In this document: positions 16,548 to 25,622 of the stretch, in pieces | Numbering within the stretch: the first letter of the stretch is position 1 | Layout of the letters: each line of letters starts with the position of its first letter | From: Falsochrobactrum ovis | GTDB taxonomy: Bacteria; Pseudomonadota; Alphaproteobacteria; Rhizobiales; Rhizobiaceae | Assembly (NCBI RefSeq): GCF_003259955.1 | Contig: NZ_QLMK01000015.1 | Location: 1 to 49,762 of the forward strand | Direction of reading: 5' to 3' | Length of the DNA: 49,762 bases | Translations under genes and position numbers: made by a program | Notes under the pieces: model-generated | What the model was told of the DNA's origin: nothing | The model's database searches: none | Seen by the model: the letters and a program-made list of their open reading frames with translations, nothing else

Positions 16548-17302
16548 TGGACAGCCTCACGCGATTTAACAAAACCATTATTTTGAAAAATCGTCTGACC
16601 CGCTTCGCTGGCAAGAAAAGCCAGAAATTCTCTAGCAGCCTTTGTTTCTTGACCGGCCACTAAGGCTGCCGGATAAAGAATAGGCGGATGGCTTGAGGCG
16701 GGGAAGCGATAGGCTTCGACGAGCTCGGCAGCATGGCTACGATCAGACGCATAGACAATAGACGCATCCACTTCAGCTAGAGCAGCATATTGCAGTGCGA
16801 CACGAACATTTTCCGTGAAAATCGCGTGATTTTTCGCCTCCGCCCACAAACCGAGTGTTTCTAACGCAGTTTTTGCATATTTGCCCGCTGGAACATTGGT
16901 GGGATCGCCCATCGCAAAGCGTCCCGAAGTCAGCAGCGACCGAATATCGGATTTATTCTGTCTTGGCTGCGTTGCAATGATCAGCGCATTTCCGGCGATA
17001 AGTTTTCGCGAATTTTCAACAAGCAGTTTGCGATCTTCGAGATAATTTATCCAATCAAGATCGGCAGATATGAAAATTTGTGCTGGCGCGCCCGCTTCTA
17101 TCTGTTTGGCCAAAACTGAAGAAGCTGCAAAGGAAGCAACCACTGGCGCGCCGCCACGGATCTTGAACTGGCTGGCCGCCTCTTCAATGACATCTTTCAG
17201 GCTCGCAGCAGCAAAAACTAAGATTTTTTCAGCGGAATAGGCGGTGGACGGAACCATCATGGCTGCCAAAAGGAGAAAAGCCGCCATCCGTATCATTATC
17301 AT
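16544..17302 (-). CDS. modA: Molybdate ABC transporter, periplasmic binding protein ModA
   Basis: This is the periplasmic molybdate/tungstate receptor. The 252-residue product has a signal peptide (about 1-24, ending AYSA) and the ModA pattern: VFAAASLKDVIEEAA at the mature N-terminus, FAASSVLAKQIEAGAPAQIFISAD, and a later DASIVYASDR segment. The likely oxyanion ligands are the serines near 34 and in ASSVLAKQ. It is first in modABC. The preceding same-strand gene, trhO, ends only 47 bp upstream, with no obvious ModE site between, so read-through from trhO is possible. Confidence 0.95.
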   Translation of the reverse strand: MIMIRMAAFLLLAAMMVPSTAYSAEKILVFAAASLKDVIEEAASQFKIRGGAPVVASFAASSVLAKQIEAGAPAQIFISADLDWINYLEDRKLLVENSRKLIAGNALIIATQPRQNKSDIRSLLTSGRFAMGDPTNVPAGKYAKTALETLGLWAEAKNHAIFTENVRVALQYAALAEVDASIVYASDRSHAAELVEAYRFPASSHPPILYPAALVAGQETKAAREFLAFLASEAGQTIFQNNGFVKSREAVQ

Positions 17303-17349
17303 CTGCTGCTAATCATCGACTGTTTGGGGCCCCTTGCTGCTGCCACTCT

Positions 17350-18267
17350 TTAGCTACCAATATGCTTCGGCAAGCCACGTAATTTCGCTAATTTGATCTG
17401 CTTTTGCCTCTCGGCATAGCGTGCACGATCTTCCGGTGTGCGCTCATCATAACATCCCGCGCAGGAAATTCCTTCCTCATAATATTGCGAAAGCTTGTCT
17501 TCCGGCGTTACTGGCCGGCGGCACGCACGACATAGTTCGACATCACTTTCGGTCAGGCCATGACCAACCGCAACCCGTTCGTCAAAAACAAAGCATTCGC
17601 CATTCCAACGGCTTTTTTCCTGAGGGACCTCTTCGAGATATTTCAAAATACCGCCTTTGAGATGATATACCTCGTCAAACCCCAAACCTTTGACAAAGGC
17701 AGTAGCCTTCTCGCAGCGAATCCCCCCGGTGCAGAACATGGCTATTTTCTTGCCTTCCAGCGCTTCACGATTTTGCTCTACCCATTCCGGAAACTCCCGA
17801 AACGTCTTGGTTTGTGGGTCGAGTGCCCGTTCAAAAGTCCCGATTGCGACTTCATAATCATTGCGCGTATCGATCACGACCGTGTTTTCATCGGCGATTA
17901 AATCATTCCATTCCTGCGGAGCCACATAGGTTCCCACGCTTTTCAGCGGATCAATCCCATCCACGCCCATGGTGACAATCTCACGTTTCAAACGAACCTT
18001 GAGACGATAGAAGGGCATTTGGCTTGCATAGGAATATTTCAGTTCCGGCTGGGACAGCTCGGGAATGGAAGTGATGAAATTCACTAATTTTTCAATCGCT
18101 TCAGCACTTCCGGCAACAGTGCCATTAATGCCTTCATTGGCAAGCAGCAGCGTGCCTTTGATGCCATTTGACGAGCATAATTCCGTGAACGGCTCGCGCA
18201 GGCTCTCAAATTGAGGCAAACGGGCAAAACAATATAGTGCGGCAACTTTAAACGGTAAGTTATTCAT
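17350..18267 (-). CDS. trhO: tRNA uridine hydroxylase TrhO (rhodanese-domain, UPF0176)
   Basis: TrhO makes 5-hydroxyuridine at position 34 of certain tRNAs using oxygen. The 305-residue product has an N-terminal ferredoxin-like domain (about 1-100, with [10 protein letters not shown]), a rhodanese domain (about 115-215) with the active-site Cys C179 in [11 protein letters not shown], and a C-terminal zinc-ribbon-like segment with C246, C249, C269 and C272. ATG 18267 is chosen because the conserved domain starts directly after it; the 51 codons upstream overlap the divergent muramidase gene. The length and motif order match the YceA/TrhO family. Confidence 0.93.
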   Translation of the reverse strand: MNNLPFKVAALYCFARLPQFESLREPFTELCSSNGIKGTLLLANEGINGTVAGSAEAIEKLVNFITSIPELSQPELKYSYASQMPFYRLKVRLKREIVTMGVDGIDPLKSVGTYVAPQEWNDLIADENTVVIDTRNDYEVAIGTFERALDPQTKTFREFPEWVEQNREALEGKKIAMFCTGGIRCEKATAFVKGLGFDEVYHLKGGILKYLEEVPQEKSRWNGECFVFDERVAVGHGLTESDVELCRACRRPVTPEDKLSQYYEEGISCAGCYDERTPEDRARYAERQKQIKLAKLRGLPKHIGS

Positions 18268-18392
18268 AGGTTCTATCTCTGGAAAAGTTCCAATCGGACT
18301 ATCCCCCTCAAATGGCAAATTCAAGTCATTTATCCCCGTCACTTCAAACCGGGCGACAATCAGCCTGTTTGAAACGATTCCCGGAGATATGA

Positions 18393-19001
18393 ATGTTCGA
18401 TAACCACACACAGAATACAATAATCGAAATGGCGATCAGATCCGATATTGAACCGGCCGCCTTACTTGCCGTGGTTGAAGTCGAAAGCGGTGGACGTGCA
18501 TTGTTCGACGTTAACGGACAAAAAGAACCCGCAATCCGCTTTGAAGGGCATTATTTTGACCGTCGTCTAAGCGGCAGCTTACGCGAAAGGGCGCGAAAAG
18601 AAGGCCTCGCATCTCCGCATGCGGGAAGAATACCTAATCCACGATCCCAATCAGGCCGATGGTTGTTGTTAAATCGCGCTATGAAATTAAACCGCATTGC
18701 CGCACTTGAATCCACGTCCTGGGGTCTTGGGCAAGTGATGGGCGCTCACTGGGAATGGTTGGGTTTCGAAAGCATCGATGCATTAACTGCGCAGGCACGC
18801 AATTCGATCGGCGGTCAGGTTGTTCTGATGCTACGCTTCATCCAGAAAGCTGGATTGATCAGCGAGCTTCAGGCCAAAGACTGGCGAAATTTTGCTCGCC
18901 GGTATAATGGCCCGGCATTCGCACGCAATCAATATGATGTAAGAATGGCTGTAGCCTATGATCGCTGGATGCAAAACCTTAGCCAACTTCGCGTCGCCTG
19001 A
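18393..19001 (+). CDS. N-acetylmuramidase-domain protein, endolysin-like
   Basis: The 202-residue product resembles the N-acetylmuramidase domain (DUF3380) found in phage endolysins and some bacterial muramidases. Such enzymes cleave the glycan strand of peptidoglycan. A catalytic Glu is likely E31 in VVEVESGG, and the [18 protein letters not shown] and ARRYNGP segments match the family pattern. There is no signal peptide, so export would need a holin, lysis or another route. GGAG lies 6 bases upstream of ATG 18393. No phage genes flank it, so it is either a domesticated endolysin or part of a scattered prophage or gene-transfer system. It is divergent from trhO. Confidence 0.8.
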   Translation: MFDNHTQNTIIEMAIRSDIEPAALLAVVEVESGGRALFDVNGQKEPAIRFEGHYFDRRLSGSLRERARKEGLASPHAGRIPNPRSQSGRWLLLNRAMKLNRIAALESTSWGLGQVMGAHWEWLGFESIDALTAQARNSIGGQVVLMLRFIQKAGLISELQAKDWRNFARRYNGPAFARNQYDVRMAVAYDRWMQNLSQLRVA

Positions 19002-19137
19002 TCACTTCCACTGCGCATCGGTCTTGATGTTGCAGTTTTCAGCTCCCAGTTTTTCAACGTCACTTTCCTCACTGTAGACAAATGCACTCCGTGGCTCTAA
19101 ATCGATTGTAACTTCAACATTTACAATCGAGCCCAAT

Positions 19138-19776
19138 ATGTCTCAGAAAACCGACCTCCTCGTCCCTGTCCTCCAAGGTCAATCGGTTATCCCGGTTTTA
19201 CTGATTGATAAGGTGGAACATGCGGTCCCGCTTGCTCGTGCTTTGGCAGAAGGAGGACTTCCTGCCATCGAAATCACTTTGCGCACTACCGCAGCCTTGG
19301 ATGCTATTCGCGCAGTCGCTGCGGAAGTCCCAGAGGCTATTGTCGGTGCGGGCACCATTCTAGACGCCAAACATTACGAAGAAGCCGCTGCTGCCGGGTC
19401 TCGTTTTATCGTTAGCCCAGGCGTGACCAAAAATATTCTGGCAGCGGCGCAGAATAGCGAAGTTCCGCTTCTTCCTGCTGCAATCACGCCCGCTGAAATG
19501 CTCTCGCTGCGCGACGAAGGCTATCGGTATATGAAATTTTTTCCAGCCGAACAGGCAGGCGGCGCGGCCTTCCTAAAAGCTTTGTCCTCACCACTATCGG
19601 ATATTTTCTTTTGCCCGACCGGTGGCATCAGCCTTTCCAATGCTGAAAACTATCTCGCATTACCAAATGTAGTTTGCGTTGGTGGCTCATGGGTCGCACC
19701 AAAAAATCTCGTAGAAGCGGGCGATTGGTCCGGCATCACGCGTCTTGCACGCGAAGCAGCCGCGCTAAAAGCATGA
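19138..19776 (+). CDS. eda: 2-dehydro-3-deoxy-phosphogluconate (KDPG) aldolase
   Basis: Eda splits KDPG into pyruvate and glyceraldehyde-3-phosphate, the last step of the Entner-Doudoroff pathway. The 212-residue product is a class I aldolase (TIM barrel) of normal length. The catalytic Glu is E45 in AIEITLRT and the Schiff-base lysine is K133 in RYMKFFPAEQAGG. Further markers are VGAGTIL, FIVSPGV and FCPTGGI. edd and zwf are not in the window; gnd is. A strong terminator follows. Confidence 0.95.
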   Translation: MSQKTDLLVPVLQGQSVIPVLLIDKVEHAVPLARALAEGGLPAIEITLRTTAALDAIRAVAAEVPEAIVGAGTILDAKHYEEAAAAGSRFIVSPGVTKNILAAAQNSEVPLLPAAITPAEMLSLRDEGYRYMKFFPAEQAGGAAFLKALSSPLSDIFFCPTGGISLSNAENYLALPNVVCVGGSWVAPKNLVEAGDWSGITRLAREAAALKA

Positions 19777-19793
19777 ACCACATGGTTTAATTC

Positions 19794-19826
19794 AAAAAAG
19801 GGGCCTTCGCGGCCCCTTTTATTTTG
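19794..19826. terminator. Bidirectional intrinsic terminator after eda
   Basis: A 10-bp stem (19796-19805 with 19811-19820, AAAAGGGGCC with GGCCCCTTTT) has a 5-base loop and A/T runs on both sides. It lies between convergent eda and the DUF882 gene and can serve both. Confidence 0.92.
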
Positions 19827-19830
19827 ATCC

Positions 19831-21735
19831 TTAATTCGTTTCCGAGAATCTCGCGACAGCGAGGAAAGTAACCGCGTTGCCACTGAACTGATGAACGCGC
19901 TGTCTTGGCAATTCTCCGCGCTGGAAGCCGGTTGTATAGACCATTGTCGGGGCCGAACGCAGCGCGTCATTACGCAGATGCGGGCTGGTTTCCGGTGCCC
20001 TTTGCATCATGGACTGCGCCATAACCACATCGGGTGTTGGCAGAAGCGGTGGCTGCACAATCGGTTTTGGGCGCGAAGAAGATTTAGCTGCATAACGTGC
20101 GCCCTTCGCGGTCGTCCGCACGCCGGTGTCGATCTTCTCGCCCACAGCAGCTGTCTGCTCACTCACCTTACGCGCAATTGGCGCCATGGAAGCAGTTTGC
20201 ACCGGGGCAATTCGTTCAGCCAATGGCTTTGCGGGCTCTGGTTTTTTGGCGACCGCTACAGTTTCGTCCTCAAAATCATCTTCGGGAGGCCCAATCAGCT
20301 CACCAATCTCGTCTTTTGGCGAGACCATAGCAAGTTGAGTATCCCGACGAGGAGCCGGTTGAGGCAATGGATGTTTCAACGCATCCTCTGCGCTCATGGG
20401 TGCCGGAGCGCCTGCATCGGCTAAGACAGCCATATCCTCGGCTGCATTGTTTACGATTTCGGCAATCGCATCCTGCGCGGCGGGTTGGTCGTCAATTTCG
20501 GGGCGCGCTACAGGAACCGCAACGGAAGCCAATTGGATTAAATCCGCTTGAGCATGCGGCCGCGTTCCTGGAACAGGGACATAACCGGTTAAGAGCGTCG
20601 ATGTGGAAGCATCCGCCACCTGTTGGATCATATCAGCATCATTATCCACCGCCGCAACGGTAGAGTCAGCCAGTTGACCAGCAATTGTCAGTGCGACGGG
20701 ATCTTGCGCTGCAATGGCTGGTTTAAGAGCCGGAACCGGAATGTTGAGCGCGACAACCGGAGCTTCAACCTCCGCTGGCGCTTGCTCAACAACCGCATCG
20801 GGGCGCGGAGCTGCCACCGGACGCGGCACATCGCGAGCAGGCAATGCTGCAATCAAAGTCTCGGGCTGCTGCTGGATAGGCTGCGCAGGAGCAACTGTTG
20901 GAGCTCGACGTGCCGGGGCGGCACGCGCAGGCGTGGCGCGAGCAGGCCGAGCGCTATCATTATTATCTTCTTCCTCATCGGCGCCGCCGCCAAATATCGC
21001 GCCCAATAACGTCTTTTTCTTTGGACTGCTGGAAGAACTACTAGCGATCATGATTTCGCCACCGGATGCTTTACGCTTTTCCAGCATTGCCAATGCTTGC
21101 TGATAGCCGGGCAATGGCTTTCCGTCGCTAGGAAGATGCACTGTTTTGCCGTCGGGGAACAATGCCAATAGCTCACGGCGGCTCATGCGCGGCCACGACC
21201 GGACATTGCCCACATCCAGATGCACGAAAGGCGAGCCGGAGCGGGGATAATAGCCGACGCCGCCAAGCTGATAGCGCATAGCAATGCTACGCAGTTTCGC
21301 AAGAGGCACGCCAGGTATGAAAAAGTCCATGGCTCGCCCTAAAGTATGCTGGCTCTTCTTGGCCACACCGCTTGATCTGGCGCGCAGCATATTATTCGTC
21401 GCGGGAGAACGATAAGCCGAAACGACGGTGATATATTGGTTTGACCCGGTCGCGCGGTAAACCTGCCAAATGAGATCAAAGAGTCTTGGATCCATCTTGG
21501 TAGGTTCGTTTCGACGCCAATCACGCAGAAACACGTTCAAACGCTTCAGCCCATCAGACAGATAGCGACCGTTTTTCTTGAATGTGATCTCTGCCTTTTC
21601 ACCCGTATGGACATAATAGAGCTTGAGAGAACGGGTTTCAGCCGTCGCTTGGGACGGCGAAAACATCGTTAAGGCTCCTGCCGCCAAAAGCGCGGCGACG
21701 GTGAAATTACCGAACCGGCGCATGGATGCAGACAT
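19831..21735 (-). CDS. DUF882/YcbK-type secreted protein with long disordered tail
   Basis: The product (about 634 residues) starts with a signal peptide (about 1-33) and a DUF882 domain (about 35-205) of the M15 peptidase fold, where the zinc ligands would be H130, D137 and H172 in QHTLGRAMDFFI and VHLDV. These proteins act in the periplasm on peptidoglycan. The rest is a low-complexity, Ala/Pro/Val-rich tail with a Ser run near 245-255 and an acidic EEEDNND patch. Typical YcbK proteins are about 180 residues, so the tail more than triples the length. I prefer ATG 21735 (AGGACAGGA just upstream and a clean signal peptide). ATG 21786 would add 17 residues. A CtrA-like box lies upstream. Confidence 0.82.
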   Translation of the reverse strand: MSASMRRFGNFTVAALLAAGALTMFSPSQATAETRSLKLYYVHTGEKAEITFKKNGRYLSDGLKRLNVFLRDWRRNEPTKMDPRLFDLIWQVYRATGSNQYITVVSAYRSPATNNMLRARSSGVAKKSQHTLGRAMDFFIPGVPLAKLRSIAMRYQLGGVGYYPRSGSPFVHLDVGNVRSWPRMSRRELLALFPDGKTVHLPSDGKPLPGYQQALAMLEKRKASGGEIMIASSSSSSPKKKTLLGAIFGGGADEEEDNNDSARPARATPARAAPARRAPTVAPAQPIQQQPETLIAALPARDVPRPVAAPRPDAVVEQAPAEVEAPVVALNIPVPALKPAIAAQDPVALTIAGQLADSTVAAVDNDADMIQQVADASTSTLLTGYVPVPGTRPHAQADLIQLASVAVPVARPEIDDQPAAQDAIAEIVNNAAEDMAVLADAGAPAPMSAEDALKHPLPQPAPRRDTQLAMVSPKDEIGELIGPPEDDFEDETVAVAKKPEPAKPLAERIAPVQTASMAPIARKVSEQTAAVGEKIDTGVRTTAKGARYAAKSSSRPKPIVQPPLLPTPDVVMAQSMMQRAPETSPHLRNDALRSAPTMVYTTGFQRGELPRQRVHQFSGNAVTFLAVARFSETN

Positions 21736-21786
21736 TCCTGTCCTGATTTTCGCGATCCGCGCTTTTAGGGTCGATATGCTGCTCAT

Positions 21787-22065
21787 TGAATCGTATCGCC
21801 TTACCGTTAAGAGCCTCTATGGCCTCGTCAGAGGTCTGCATTAAAAATGCGTGATCTCCGATTATCCGATTTAATGGTTAATGGACGCTTAGTGAACAAC
21901 AAATGCGGAGACACCATGGCAAGAAAGCCACACATATGCATCTATTATTATTTATAATGAAAAAATTGTTAACAATTTTTGGCTTTGCTCAAATACTCGC
22001 AAACTTAACAGGCGGCTGTAAATTGACGTATTTTCAACAGGTTAATGGAAAAATTGGCAGAAAAA
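21787..22065 (-). promoter_or_regulatory. Promoter region of the DUF882 gene, with a CtrA-like box
   Basis: The 279-bp gap lies upstream of the DUF882 gene and downstream of the minus-strand response-regulator gene. It contains the CtrA-like sequence at 21874-21892. The rest is AT-rich and I see no gene or other clear element; the ATG at 21903 (plus strand) opens an 82-codon frame with no SD or domain. Confidence 0.5.
21874..21892 (-). promoter_or_regulatory. Candidate CtrA binding box
   Basis: On the minus strand the site reads CTAA-N7-TTAACCAT, one mismatch from the full CtrA consensus TTAA-N7-TTAACCAT. It is about 140-155 bp upstream of the preferred DUF882 start. CtrA controls cell-envelope and division genes in alphaproteobacteria. 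cpdR, which acts in the same cell-cycle circuit, is near the right edge of the window. Confidence 0.5.
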
Positions 22066-23547
22066 TCATTCGGATTTGCACCCAGGCGCTTCCTCTGTCT
22101 CGCGTTTGCATCGCCCGCTCATATTCGCCACATCGATGCCGTATTCCTTGAGTTTGCGATATAAAGTCGTTCTGCCAATGCCTAAACGGCGCGCCACTTC
22201 ACTAAGTTGACCCTCATAATGGTCAATGGCGAGGCGAATTGCATCTTCTTCGATCTGCGCAAGCGATCGCACCTGACCGTTATAATCAACACCGCTAATC
22301 GTCCCGCCGCGAGCATAAGCGGGAGCGTTTGGCAATGAAAGGTCAAAACCTATATCTGTCGTCTCGAGATTGCCTGATGAAATATTCGTTCGAATCCCGG
22401 TAAAGCGAAAATCCCGCACGGTCAGCTCGGTATTCTCACACATCAACACCGCCTGATATAGGGCGTTTTTCAATTCGCGCACATTATCAGGCCAGTAGTA
22501 TTTTTTAAGTTGTTCTAGAGCAAAGGGCGAAATACCTCTGATATGTCCGCGCCGTTCTTCGCTGGAAAAACAAAGCAGAAAGCGATGTGCGAGATAGGGA
22601 ATATCTTCAATCCGATCGCGCAAAGGCGGCATTTTGATTGAAAAAGATGAAAGCCAATAATAGAGGCCGGCATGGAACCGCCCCATATGCACCAGACCTA
22701 ACAGCGACCTGCTGCTAGATGCAATAATGCGAATATTCTCGACCTGATTTGAATGAACCAATTCAAATAGTTTTCGCTGTATCGAAACGGATAAAAAGCT
22801 AATTTCATCAAAGTAGAACACGCCGCCATGACCCGCGCAAACCGTATCTGCAAGTTTCTCGGAAAGGGGGGAATCTTCACAAAGAGAAGCCGTGTCAGAA
22901 CCGCTGCATAAAGCGGCTTTCAGATTTTCAAGGGTGAGTGTGCGGCAATCGAGTGTAAGAAAGCTTTCTGGACCAGCCGTTTCATTATAACAGATCGCGC
23001 GTGCTAGGGTCTTTTTGCCCGTACCCGGCTCACCTTCGATAAGAAATGGCGCATCAAGCGCGGCAATCCGACGGGCAAGCCTGATAACTTTCTCCATTTC
23101 CGGACTTTTGGTCACCATATCGCACAATTGCATCTGGCTCTTAATCGATCGTCTCTGACGTCGGAGCTCATTGGCAAGAGCGTCGAGCTTAAGAGCATTT
23201 GCTACGGAGATTTGAAGCCGTTCACACGCAACAGGCTTGGTGACAAAATCCACCGCTCCCAACTTGATGGCGCACATGGCCATATTCATATCATCATTGG
23301 GAACCAGTGCTATAACAGGTGTATCAATCCTTGCCTGCGCGATCCGCTTTAGCAATGTGTAGCCATCCAGATCATGCATGGCCACATCAAGCACGATGAG
23401 ACCAATATCCTTGCGACTTTGAATGGCTGATAAGGCCCCAATGCCGCTATCAGCAAGTATCGTACGGTGGCCCATACGAAGAATTGACGCTTCCAGGCAG
23501 CGAAGCTGGGACGAATCATCATCCGCTATAAGGATACGCGTACTCAT
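22066..23547 (-). CDS. NtrC-family response regulator lacking the sigma-54 contact motif
   Basis: The 493-residue product has a receiver domain (1-120; phospho-acceptor D54, K104), an AAA+ domain (about 145-375) with Walker A EGEPGTGKKT (171-180) and Walker B GGVFYFDEI, and a Fis-type helix-turn-helix (about 430-475, LAIDHYEGQLSEVARRLGIGRTTLYRKL). The GAFTGA loop expected around 208-225 is absent, and the arginine-finger region reads FHAGLYYWL (291-299) where normal members have F-R-x-D-L-Y-Y-R-L. It probably does not activate sigma-54 polymerase. The start at ATG 23547 directly precedes the receiver; no strong SD is visible. No histidine kinase gene is adjacent. Confidence 0.85.
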   Translation of the reverse strand: MSTRILIADDDSSQLRCLEASILRMGHRTILADSGIGALSAIQSRKDIGLIVLDVAMHDLDGYTLLKRIAQARIDTPVIALVPNDDMNMAMCAIKLGAVDFVTKPVACERLQISVANALKLDALANELRRQRRSIKSQMQLCDMVTKSPEMEKVIRLARRIAALDAPFLIEGEPGTGKKTLARAICYNETAGPESFLTLDCRTLTLENLKAALCSGSDTASLCEDSPLSEKLADTVCAGHGGVFYFDEISFLSVSIQRKLFELVHSNQVENIRIIASSSRSLLGLVHMGRFHAGLYYWLSSFSIKMPPLRDRIEDIPYLAHRFLLCFSSEERRGHIRGISPFALEQLKKYYWPDNVRELKNALYQAVLMCENTELTVRDFRFTGIRTNISSGNLETTDIGFDLSLPNAPAYARGGTISGVDYNGQVRSLAQIEEDAIRLAIDHYEGQLSEVARRLGIGRTTLYRKLKEYGIDVANMSGRCKRETEEAPGCKSE

Positions 23548-23758
23548 GGTGAATTTGTTACCAGCAGGCCCAGAACCCCAACAGCCCAATTTATTGTAGG
23601 TATGGTTTTGGTTTTGCCCGCACTTGAAAAAGTAACCCGCCAAGCGCAAGAACGCCACGGCACGCATAGGCTGATCATCCGCCTCGCAAGTTCTGCCTCA
23701 CTTGGCCCCTTGGCCTCATGCAAAAGACGTGCGAAAAGAACGGCAACAGGAGAATATC

Positions 23759-25615
23759 ATGCAATTGTTTTCACCAGCTTGTTCAATCCATATGTCAACC
23801 TCCGCGGGAGAAGCGGGTTCAGCGCCAAAGCTCGTTCTTGACAATTTGCCAGAATGGGACCTCAGCGATCTTTATCCCTCGCCCGATAGTGAAGAGCTTT
23901 CCCGAGATATTGAAAAAGCTGCGCAGGATGCAGCGGATTTCGAGCGGCGCTGGAAAGGCAAGCTCGGTGAAGAACTCGCCAAAGAAAAGGGCGGTAATTT
24001 TGCCGATGCCATCCGTGAATATGAAGCATTGGGCGATCTCATGGGCCGTATCGGCTCATTCGCAGGGCTTTATTATTATAGCGACACCAGCGATCCCGAA
24101 AGGATCAAGCTATTTGGTGACATCCAACAAAAGCTGACGGATGCAAATACGCCGCTTATTTTCTTCGGTCTTGAGATCAACAGAATTGATGATGACACGC
24201 TTGAACGGGCGATGAACTCCAATCCCGATATCGGGCATTATCGGCCCTGGCTCGAAGATCTGCGGATAGAAAAACCTTACCAGCTTGACGACAAGCTGGA
24301 GCAGCTTTTCCATGAAAAATCGATCACCGGTTACAGTGCATGGAACCGGCTATTTGACGAAACCATATCCAGCCTGCGCTTTGAAATTGACGGTGAGCAG
24401 CTGCCAATCGAGCCGACGCTTAACCTATTGCAAGATCCAAAAAGCGCCGTCCGCAAAAAAGCTTCGGAAGCGCTGGCAAAAACTTTTGCTGCTAATCTGC
24501 GCACTTTTACGCTCATCACCAATACTTTGGCAAAAGATAAAGAAATCTCTGACCGCTGGCGCGGTTTTGAAGATATTGCCGATAGCCGCCACCTGGCCAA
24601 CCGGGTTGAGCGCGAGGTGGTGGATGCTTTGGCAAAGGCAGTCGAAGACGCCTATCCGCGCCTGTCGCACCGCTATTATGCGCTAAAAGCAAAATGGCTG
24701 GGCCTCGAAAAGCTAGAAAACTGGGACCGCAACGCGCCATTGCCAGAAACTTCGCAGACGCTTATTCCCTGGGATGAGGCACGCGAAACCGTTCTCACTG
24801 CCTATAGTAATTTTGCGCCTGAAATGGCCAAAATTGCCCAGAAATTCTTTGATAAGAACTGGATTGATGCATCCGTTCGTCCGGGCAAGGCACCCGGTGC
24901 TTTTGCCCATCCGACGGTGCCTTCCGCTCACCCCTATGTTCTTGTCAACTATATGGGCAAGCCGCGCGATGTTATGACATTGGCTCATGAATTAGGGCAT
25001 GGTGTGCATCAGGTTCTGGCCGGTTCACAAGGTGCGCTGATGGCTTCCACACCGCTGACGCTGGCTGAAACAGCGTCGGTCTTTGGCGAAATGCTCACCT
25101 TCCGTTCCATGCTTGAGCGCACCGGCGACAAGCGCGAACGCAAGGCCATGCTAGCGCAAAAAGCCGAAGATATGATCAATACGGTGGTCAGGCAGATCGC
25201 ATTTTACCAGTTCGAACGCCGCGTTCATACCGAACGGCGTGAGGGCGAACTCACTTCTGAGCGTATTGGCGAAATCTGGATGGATGTTCAGCGAGAAAGC
25301 CTAGGCGACGCTGTAAACCTTAATCCGGGATATGAAACCTTCTGGACCTATATTCCGCATTTCATCCACTCGCCCTTCTATGTCTACGCCTATGCTTTTG
25401 GCGATTGTCTGGTCAACTCGCTTTATGCAGTTTACCAAAATGCAGAAAAAGGCTTTCAGCAAAAATATTTTGACATGCTGCGTGCCGGCGGCACCAAGCA
25501 TCATACGGAATTGCTGGCACCCTTTGGGCTTGATGCTACGGATCCAGCTTTCTGGAGCAAAGGCCTATCGGTGATTGAAGGCATCATCGACGAATTGGAA
25601 GCAATGGAAGACTGA
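23759..25615 (+). CDS. pepF: Oligoendopeptidase F, M3 metallopeptidase
   Basis: PepF hydrolyses short peptides in the cytoplasm. The 618-residue product is of normal M3B length. The zinc motif HELGH is at 410-414 in TLAHELGHGVHQ, with the third ligand Glu in the TLAETASVFGEML segment downstream. The N-terminal LPEWDLSDLYPSPDS and the C-terminal LRAGGTKHHTELLAPFGLD segments are also family features. ATG 23759 is chosen because GGAG lies 6 bases upstream; ATG 23702 and 23792 are alternatives. It starts a tight operon: pabB begins 7 bp after its stop. Confidence 0.92.
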   Translation: MQLFSPACSIHMSTSAGEAGSAPKLVLDNLPEWDLSDLYPSPDSEELSRDIEKAAQDAADFERRWKGKLGEELAKEKGGNFADAIREYEALGDLMGRIGSFAGLYYYSDTSDPERIKLFGDIQQKLTDANTPLIFFGLEINRIDDDTLERAMNSNPDIGHYRPWLEDLRIEKPYQLDDKLEQLFHEKSITGYSAWNRLFDETISSLRFEIDGEQLPIEPTLNLLQDPKSAVRKKASEALAKTFAANLRTFTLITNTLAKDKEISDRWRGFEDIADSRHLANRVEREVVDALAKAVEDAYPRLSHRYYALKAKWLGLEKLENWDRNAPLPETSQTLIPWDEARETVLTAYSNFAPEMAKIAQKFFDKNWIDASVRPGKAPGAFAHPTVPSAHPYVLVNYMGKPRDVMTLAHELGHGVHQVLAGSQGALMASTPLTLAETASVFGEMLTFRSMLERTGDKRERKAMLAQKAEDMINTVVRQIAFYQFERRVHTERREGELTSERIGEIWMDVQRESLGDAVNLNPGYETFWTYIPHFIHSPFYVYAYAFGDCLVNSLYAVYQNAEKGFQQKYFDMLRAGGTKHHTELLAPFGLDATDPAFWSKGLSVIEGIIDELEAMED

Positions 25616-25622
25616 AATCGCC

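Noticed and set aside
17326-17333. GGGGCCCC palindrome between trhO and modA as a molybdate (ModE) operator
   Set aside because: ModE boxes are AT-rich (TATAACG-type); this is only an 8-bp GC palindrome and no modE gene is seen.
20623-21103. Long plus-strand frames opposite the DUF882 tail
   Set aside because: They are reverse-complement shadows of a low-complexity GC-rich coding segment.
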